Positions 58,799 through 64,000 of a stretch of DNA of 64,000 nucleotides are shown piece by piece. Each line of letters begins with the position of its first letter. Within the stretch, counting starts at the first letter, position 1. This stretch comes from Tragulus kanchil. Its lineage: Eukaryota > Chordata > Mammalia > Artiodactyla > Tragulidae. A model generated the notes under the pieces. It ran no database searches and had not been told where the DNA came from. It saw only the letters and a list, made by a program, of their open reading frames with translations. Position numbers and translations under genes: made by a program. The DNA lies in contig JAIOJX010000005.1 in assembly GCA_022376925.1 (NCBI GenBank), positions 93,097,001-93,161,000 on the forward strand, written 5' to 3'.

Positions 58799-59107
58799 AT
58801 TCACCCATCTTTTTGGGGGGTGCGGATTGGGGAGGGAGAGTGGTGGGCTGGCCACTTCTATTGGTCTTTCATTTATCTATTTTCATCCATGTTTGTTCTT
58901 TGGCCCGTGTGGGCCTCCTATTGCAGTGGCCTCTGTTGTCGCAGAGCACCGGCTCTGGGTGCTTGTGCTCCTGAGCTCCGGCTTGGTAATTGGACACATT
59001 GGTCCAGCCGCTCCATGGCACATGGGATCTTCCCAGGCCAGGGATCAAACCTTCGCCCCTTGCACTGCAAGATGATGTCCTTACCCACTGGACCACAGGG
59101 AAGCCCT
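58799..59107 (-). mobile_element. SINE-V inside SINE stack
   Basis: Complete body with a shortened GC-rich block (TTTTTGGGGGGTGCGGATTG). It lies inside a second-layer CHR SINE and is followed immediately by another SINE-V fragment. Confidence 0.82.
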
Positions 59108-59335
59108 ATATTCTTTCATCTTAATTCTTTGGCCTGTGTGAGCCTCCCATCGCAGTGGCCTATGTCATTCCAGAGCACCGGCTCTGGGCGCATGTGCTCC
59201 AGAGAGCTGGCTCGTAATTGGACACACTGATCCAGCTGCTCCGCGGCACATGGGATCTTCCTCAGTCAGTGATCGAACCGGTGCACCTTGCACTGCAAGG
59301 CAGACTCTTTACCCACTGAACCATCAGGGAAGTCC
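59108..59335 (-). mobile_element. SINE-V, partial, inside SINE stack
   Basis: Body and head are present with internal deletions. The GC-rich 3' block is missing. Head end is reverse of GGGACTTCCCTGATGGTTCA. Confidence 0.75.
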
Positions 59336-59764
59336 CTATTTATTTATTTTTGGCTATCTTGGGTTTTCACTGCTGCTGCAGGCTCTTCTCTAGTTGTAGG
59401 AAGTGGAGGCTACTCTCTAGTTGAGGTGAGCATGCTTCTTGTTGCAGTGACTTATCTTGTTGTGGAAATTGGGCTCTAGGGCACATGGGCTCAATAGCTG
59501 TGGCTCCAAGATTCTAGAGCACAGACTCACTAGTTGTGGCCCACGGGCTTAGTTGCTCCGCAGCATGTGGGATCTTCCTGGTTCAGGAATCAAACCCGTG
59601 TCTCCTGCATTGGAAGGTGAACTCTTTACCACTAAGCTACCAGGGAAAGCCCTGGCAGGCAGATTATTTACCATTGAATCACCAGGGAGGCCCCTGACAG
59701 GTGAATTCTTAGCCACAGGGCCACCAGGGAAGTCCTATATGTCTGTTTGTGTGTCAGGGGATGT

Positions 59765-59915
59765 GTATTCCTTAAAATTTTCTACATACTAGAGTGTGTT
59801 ATCTGCAAATAGTGATGGCTTTGCTTCTTCCTTTCCAATCTGTATGCCTTTAACATTTGTAATTGAATGTTTCTCTGGCTTCCTGTTCAATCACATCTCC
59901 CTGTGGATATTAATT
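59765..59915 (-). mobile_element. L1 ORF2 fragment, antisense
   Basis: TTATCTGCAAATAGTGATGG, CTTCTTCCTTTCCAATCTGT and CCTTTAACATTTG match L1 ORF2 read backwards. It continues the L1 piece at about 58080-58135 (TTGCTGAACTCACTTATTAG) across the SINE stack. A duplicate lies at 60905-61055. Confidence 0.65.
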
Positions 59916-60676
59916 ATACTTGTTCTGAAGTCTTCTCTGTTTATTCAACTGACTGTAGGTCCTTGAATGTCGATTTCCACTGGATGCATTGGTTTCCTCT
60001 TTTGTGGCAGTTGTTTTCCTTTGGCGCATGTTAAATCATAGGAACACAGGACTGTGTGCTCATCCTTGCCTTTGCTGTTTCCTGTATACCCCATATGAAT
60101 ATTCTATTTCTTCCTACAGCCTTCTGCCCAAGGAACACGAGGGGCTGGGGCAAGCCTTGTTGATCAAGGCTTGGATGAGCCCCCATGATGGAGGTTTCCA
60201 GATTGGGGCTTCTTGACCTCCCAGTAATTGCCCCAGACTTTGTCCTCTGAAGCCCAGTTTCCCACACCTACTGCTCCTAGGGCAAATGAACAAGTACAGG
60301 ACACCACACTCCTCCTGTTGTCCCCAGTGTCCCAAATCTTCACCCCCAGGAGCTTAGGCCCCCTCTGCTCTGTCTTTCCTCAGAGGCTTCAACACAGCCC
60401 ACCTTTCACAGTGGTCCTTTCATGATGTGCTTTGTGTGTGTTGCGGGGAGTGGGGTTAAGTCTTATTTGGGGCATAATTATGACTGCAGCCTGGGCGGCA
60501 GCATCTCAGATAGCTCTGAGAGACTGCTCCCCTGATGTATTTTTTTAAAACAAAGATATTTTTTATTCCCCAAACTGTGACATGCACACTCACCACACAT
60601 GCACACACATGTGCCACACACAGTCACACACTGTCCTCTTCAGAAATCAGTTTTATTTTTTATTTCCCTGTACTTA
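59916..60676. other. Unique interval present two to three times
   Basis: No repeat family recognised except a CACA-rich tract near 60585-60632. Copies follow at offset about 1140. Confidence 0.5.
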
Positions 60677-61913
60677 ATAAACCCTGTGTCTCCTGCATTG
60701 GCAATGTGGGATCTTCCTGGTTCAGGAATCAAACCCGTGTCTCCTGCATTGGAAGGTGAACTCTTTACCACTAAGCTACCAGGGAAAGCCCTGGCAGGCA
60801 GATTATTTACCATTGAATCACCAGGGAGGCCCCTGACAGGTGAATTCTTAGCCACAGGGCCACCAGGGAAGTCCTATATGTCTGTTTGTGTGTCAGGGGA
60901 TGTGTATTCCTTAAAATTTTCTACATACTAGAGTGTGTTATCTGCAAATAGTGATGGCTTTGCTTCTTCCTTTCCAATCTGTATGCCTTTAACATTTGTA
61001 ATTGAATGTTTCTCTGGCTTCCTGTTCAATCACATCTCCCTGTGGATATTAATTATACTTGTTCTGAAGTCTTCTCTGTTTATTCAACTGACTGTAGGTC
61101 CTTGAATGTCGATTTCCACTGGATGCATTGGTTTCCTCTTTTGTGGCAGTTGTTTTCCTTTGGCGCATGTTAAATCATAGGAACACAGGACTGTGTGCTC
61201 ATCCTTGCCTTTGCTGTTTCCTGTATACCCCATATGAATATTCTATTTCTTCCTACAGCCTTCTGCCCAAGGAACACGAGGGGCTGGGGCAAGCCTTGTT
61301 GATCAAGGCTTGGATGAGCCCCCATGATGGAGGTTTCCAGATTGGGGCTTCTTGACCTCCCAGTAATTGCCCCAGACTTTGTCCTCTGAAGCCCATTTTC
61401 TCCACACCTACTGCTCCTAGGGCAAATGAACAAGTACAGGACACCACACTCCTCCTGTTGTCCCCAGTGTCCCAAATCTTCACCCCCAGGAGCTTAGGCC
61501 CCCTCTGCTCTGTCTTTCCTCAGAGGCTTCAACACAGCCCACCTTTCACAGTGGTCCTTTCATGATGTGCTTTGTGTGTGTTGCGGGGAGTGGGGTTAAG
61601 TCTTATTTGGGGCATAATTATGACTGCAGCCTGGGCGGCAGCATCTCAGATAGCTCTGAGAGACTGCTCCCCTGATGTATTTTTTTAAAACAAAGATATT
61701 TTTTATTCCCCAAACTGTGACATGCACACTCACCACACATGCACACACATGTGCCACACACAGTCACACACTGTCCTCTTCAGAAATCAGTTTTATTTTT
61801 TATTTCCCTGTACTTATCTGTTTCTTCACCTTTTCCATGCCTTTTCAAGGAATCTTCTCTTTCTCCATCTGTCTCCCTTTCTGTTCTCTCTGCCTCAGTT
61901 TTGATTTTCTGTT

Positions 61914-62314
61914 TTTTTTTTTTTTTTGTAATTTATTTGTTTGGCTGTGCTCAATCTTAGTCACAGTATGCAGGATCTTTGATTTTCATTGTGGCATGTG
62001 GGATTCAAGGCTTGCCAGGTTGTGCTAGTGGTAAATGACCCACCTGCCAATGGAAGAAACACAGGTTTAATCCCTGGGTTGGGAAGATCCCCTGGAGAAA
62101 GGTTTCGCAACCCGCTCCAGTATTCTTGCTTGGAGAATCCCATGAACAGAGGGGCCTGATGGGTTATAGTCCATAGGGTCGCAAAGAGTTGCACATAACT
62201 GAAGCGACTTAGCAAGCATATACATGGGATCTAGTTCCCCAATCAGGGATCAAAGCCGGGCCCCCTGCACTGGGAGAGTGTTGTCTTAGCTACTGGACCA
62301 CTGGGGAGGTCCCT
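61914..62314 (-). mobile_element. CHR-type SINE split by a Bov-tA insertion
   Basis: The CHR body runs 61914-62009 (TTTGGCTGTGCTCAATCTTA) and resumes at 62222-62314 (GATCTAGTTCCCCAATCAGG to CCACTGGGGAGGTCCC). Between them is a plus-strand Bov-tA at 62010-62221. The flanks CATGTGGGAT and CATGGGAT look like a mutated target site. A duplicate lies at 63054-63454. Confidence 0.85.
62010..62221 (+). mobile_element. Bov-tA SINE nested in CHR
   Basis: TTGCCAGGTTGTGCTAGTGG head, CCTGGGTTGGGAAGATCCCC, GTATTCTTGCTTGGAGAATC and AACTGAAGCGACTTAGCAAG. Close to consensus. A duplicate lies at 63150-63361. Confidence 0.9.
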
Positions 62315-63787
62315 GTTTTGTTTTGTTTTTACTAGCCATCAGCTGTGCTGCAGGCAGAGCAGGGGCTGTCAATTCAACGCCAGGCACCACGGTCCCCAAG
62401 CACAGGAGGCAAGACTGAAACTGCCCCCTGGCCCTGACTGAGGAGGGCTGGTTGTGGTCTGTGAGAATCAGAACCAGAGGCCCTCTGCATTCATGGAGCA
62501 CAGACCGTGATGCCCAAGGATGAGGCTCAGGGGCCCTCCCAGAATATCTCACCTCTCTTCCCTCATCTCCTGTGCAGCAGTTCATGGGCCACCCCCTACA
62601 GGGACACTGTGGTTTCAGTCCTGGGGTCCCCAGAGGAGGCCCTGCTGCTCTGTCTTTCCTCAGAGGCTTCAACACAGCCCACCTTTCACAGTGGTCCTTT
62701 CATGATGTGCTTTGTGTGTGTTGCGGGGAGTGGGGTTAAGTCTTATTTGGGGCATAATTATGACTGCAGCCTGGGCGGCAGCATCTCAGATAGCTCTGAG
62801 AGACTGCTCCCCTGATGTATTTTTTTAAAACAAAGATATTTTTTATTCCCCAAACTGTGACATGCACACTCACCACACATGCACACACATGTGCCACACA
62901 CAGTCACACACTGTCCTCTTCAGAAATCAGTTTTATTTTTTATTTCCCTGTACTTATCTGTTTCTTCACCTTTTCCATGCCTTTTCAAGGAATCTTCTCT
63001 TTCTCCATCTGTCTCCCTTTCTGTTCTCTCTGCCTCAGTTTTGATTTTCTGTTTTTTTTTTTTTTTTGTAATTTATTTGTTTGGCTGTGCTCAATCTTAG
63101 TCACAGTATGCAGGATCTTTGATTTTCATTGTGGCATGTGGGATTCAAGGCTTGCCAGGTTGTGCTAGTGGTAAATGACCCACCTGCCAATGGAAGAAAC
63201 ACAGGTTTAATCCCTGGGTTGGGAAGATCCCCTGGAGAAAGGTTTCGCAACCCGCTCCAGTATTCTTGCTTGGAGAATCCCATGAACAGAGGGGCCTGAT
63301 GGGTTATAGTCCATAGGGTCGCAAAGAGTTGCACATAACTGAAGCGACTTAGCAAGCATATACATGGGATCTAGTTCCCCAATCAGGGATCAAAGCCGGG
63401 CCCCCTGCACTGGGAGAGTGTTGTCTTAGCTACTGGACCACTGGGGAGGTCCCTGTTTTGTTTTGTTTTTACTAGCCATCAGCTGTGCTGCAGGCAGAGC
63501 AGGGGCTGTCAATTCAACGCCAGGCACCACGGTCCCCAAGCACAGGAGGCAAGACTGAAACTGCCCCCTGGCCCTGACTGAGGAGGGCTGGTTGTGGTCT
63601 GTGAGAATCAGAACCAGAGGCCCTCTGCATTCATGGAGCACAGACCGTGATGCCCAAGGATGAGGCTCAGGGGCCCTCCCAGAATATCTCACCTCTCTTC
63701 CCTCATCTCCTGTGCAGCAGTTCATGGGCCACCCCCTACAGGGACACTGTGGTTTCAGTCCTGGGGTCCCCAGAGGAGGCCCTGCTG

Positions 63788-64000
63788 GTCCAATCTGGAA
63801 AAATGGCTGGGGGTCTGGCTGTGAGCCACTCAAGCCCAAGTATGTGGCTGCATGATGGGTGGGGTAGGCCTGTTTCTCGGGGAGGGTCTGTTGCTGGAGC
63901 TTCTGGGTTCTGCCTGACTCCTGCTGTTGGCTTGGAGCAAGTCCCCCAGCCCCTTGACTCTGTCTCCTCCTTAAGACATCTGCCTGTTTCCCTGTGGGAT
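63788..64000. other. Unique right edge
   Basis: Sequence after the last duplicated block. GC-rich, no repeat or gene recognised. Confidence 0.4.

Larger units (their letters stand above)
58196..59737 (-). mobile_element. Nested SINE stack (five SINEs, three layers)
   Basis: Outer CHR long form: body 58196-58447 and head 59711-59737, separated by flanking copies of CAGGTGAATTCTT (58435-58447 and 59698-59710). Second CHR: body 58448-58723 and head 59666-59697, with CTGGCAGGCAGATT at 58710-58723 and 59652-59665. Core: two SINE-V (58799-59107, 59108-59335) and a third CHR long form (59338-59651). All are in the same orientation. The stack sits in an L1 that reads on either side. Confidence 0.85.
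59565..61816. repeat. Direct duplication, offset 1139-1140
   Basis: Copy one is 59565-60676 and copy two is 60704-61816. One small indel cluster lies at 60256-60262 versus 61395-61402. Copy two begins inside a SINE head, so SINE remnants at 60704-60876 are truncated duplicates of the stack at 59565-59737. Confidence 0.9.
61505..63787. repeat. Direct duplication, offset 1140, sharing with the previous pair
   Basis: Copy one is 61505-62647 and copy two is 62645-63787. They abut with a short shared sequence CTGCT. Because this unit overlaps the preceding one, 60365-60676, 61505-61816 and 62645-62956 are three copies of one segment. Confidence 0.9.

Noticed and set aside
3618..62221. tRNA-like A and B box sequences at SINE heads
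   Set aside because: They are tRNA-Glu-derived SINE heads with broken cloverleaf arms. None is a functional tRNA gene.
1..63787. Satellite or CRISPR-like array because of many regular repeats
   Set aside because: The duplicated units are unrelated to each other and mostly occur only twice. There are no short direct repeats with spacers.

Overview
The window is a gene-poor stretch of ruminant nuclear genome. The lineage call rests on BovB (RTE) LINE fragments, Bov-tA SINEs (tRNA-Glu head plus BovB 3' end), and CHR-type tRNA-Glu SINEs typical of cetartiodactyls. I found no intact protein-coding gene, functional tRNA, rRNA or CRISPR array. The many 60-170 residue open frames are chance frames or translations of repeats. 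All the Bov-derived SINEs I read look like Bov-tA, and I noticed no Bov-A2 dimers. That could hint at a basal ruminant, but it is untested.

Layout. 0-12.5 kb: CHR SINEs, L1 3' ends and GC-richer unique DNA, repeatedly duplicated. 12.5-19.5 kb: unique DNA, CHR SINEs and ERVL-MaLR LTR fragments. 19.6-20.5 kb: a processed pseudogene of an oocyte-secreted/PLAC1-family (OOSP-like) mRNA on the minus strand, with poly-A, AATAAA signal and target-site duplications. 20.6-22.0 kb: a MER5-like element, then a long L2-like stretch. 23-31 kb: BovB, Bov-tA and Tigger-like fragments. 33.3-39.2 kb: an old tandem array with a period of about 0.75 kb. Each unit carries a CTCF-like motif, and the array is split by a 2.2 kb BovB that itself holds a SINE. 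39-44 kb: mostly unique DNA with MIR. 44-46 kb: BovB. 47-60 kb: L1 in antisense, riddled with young SINEs and ending in a nested SINE stack. 60-64 kb: unique DNA in duplicated blocks.

Two features dominate. First, there are 14 junctions of near-identical direct duplication, all with offsets of 1.06-1.16 kb. The copies differ mostly in homopolymers, and several junctions hold a degraded version of the true flanking sequence. I read these as assembly duplications, so about 15 kb of the window is probably spurious. Second, a SINE of about 300 bp, called SINE-V here, appears about 16 times independently. It has a CHR-like tRNA head, a diverged body and a GC-rich 3' block ending in an AAATAAATCTT-type tail. 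It often has perfect 9-16 bp target-site duplications, so it is fairly young.

Nothing here forms an operon or pathway. The biologically most interesting items are the CTCF-motif tandem array, the OOSP-like retrocopy, the SINE-V family and the SINE-in-SINE stack at 58.2-59.7 kb.
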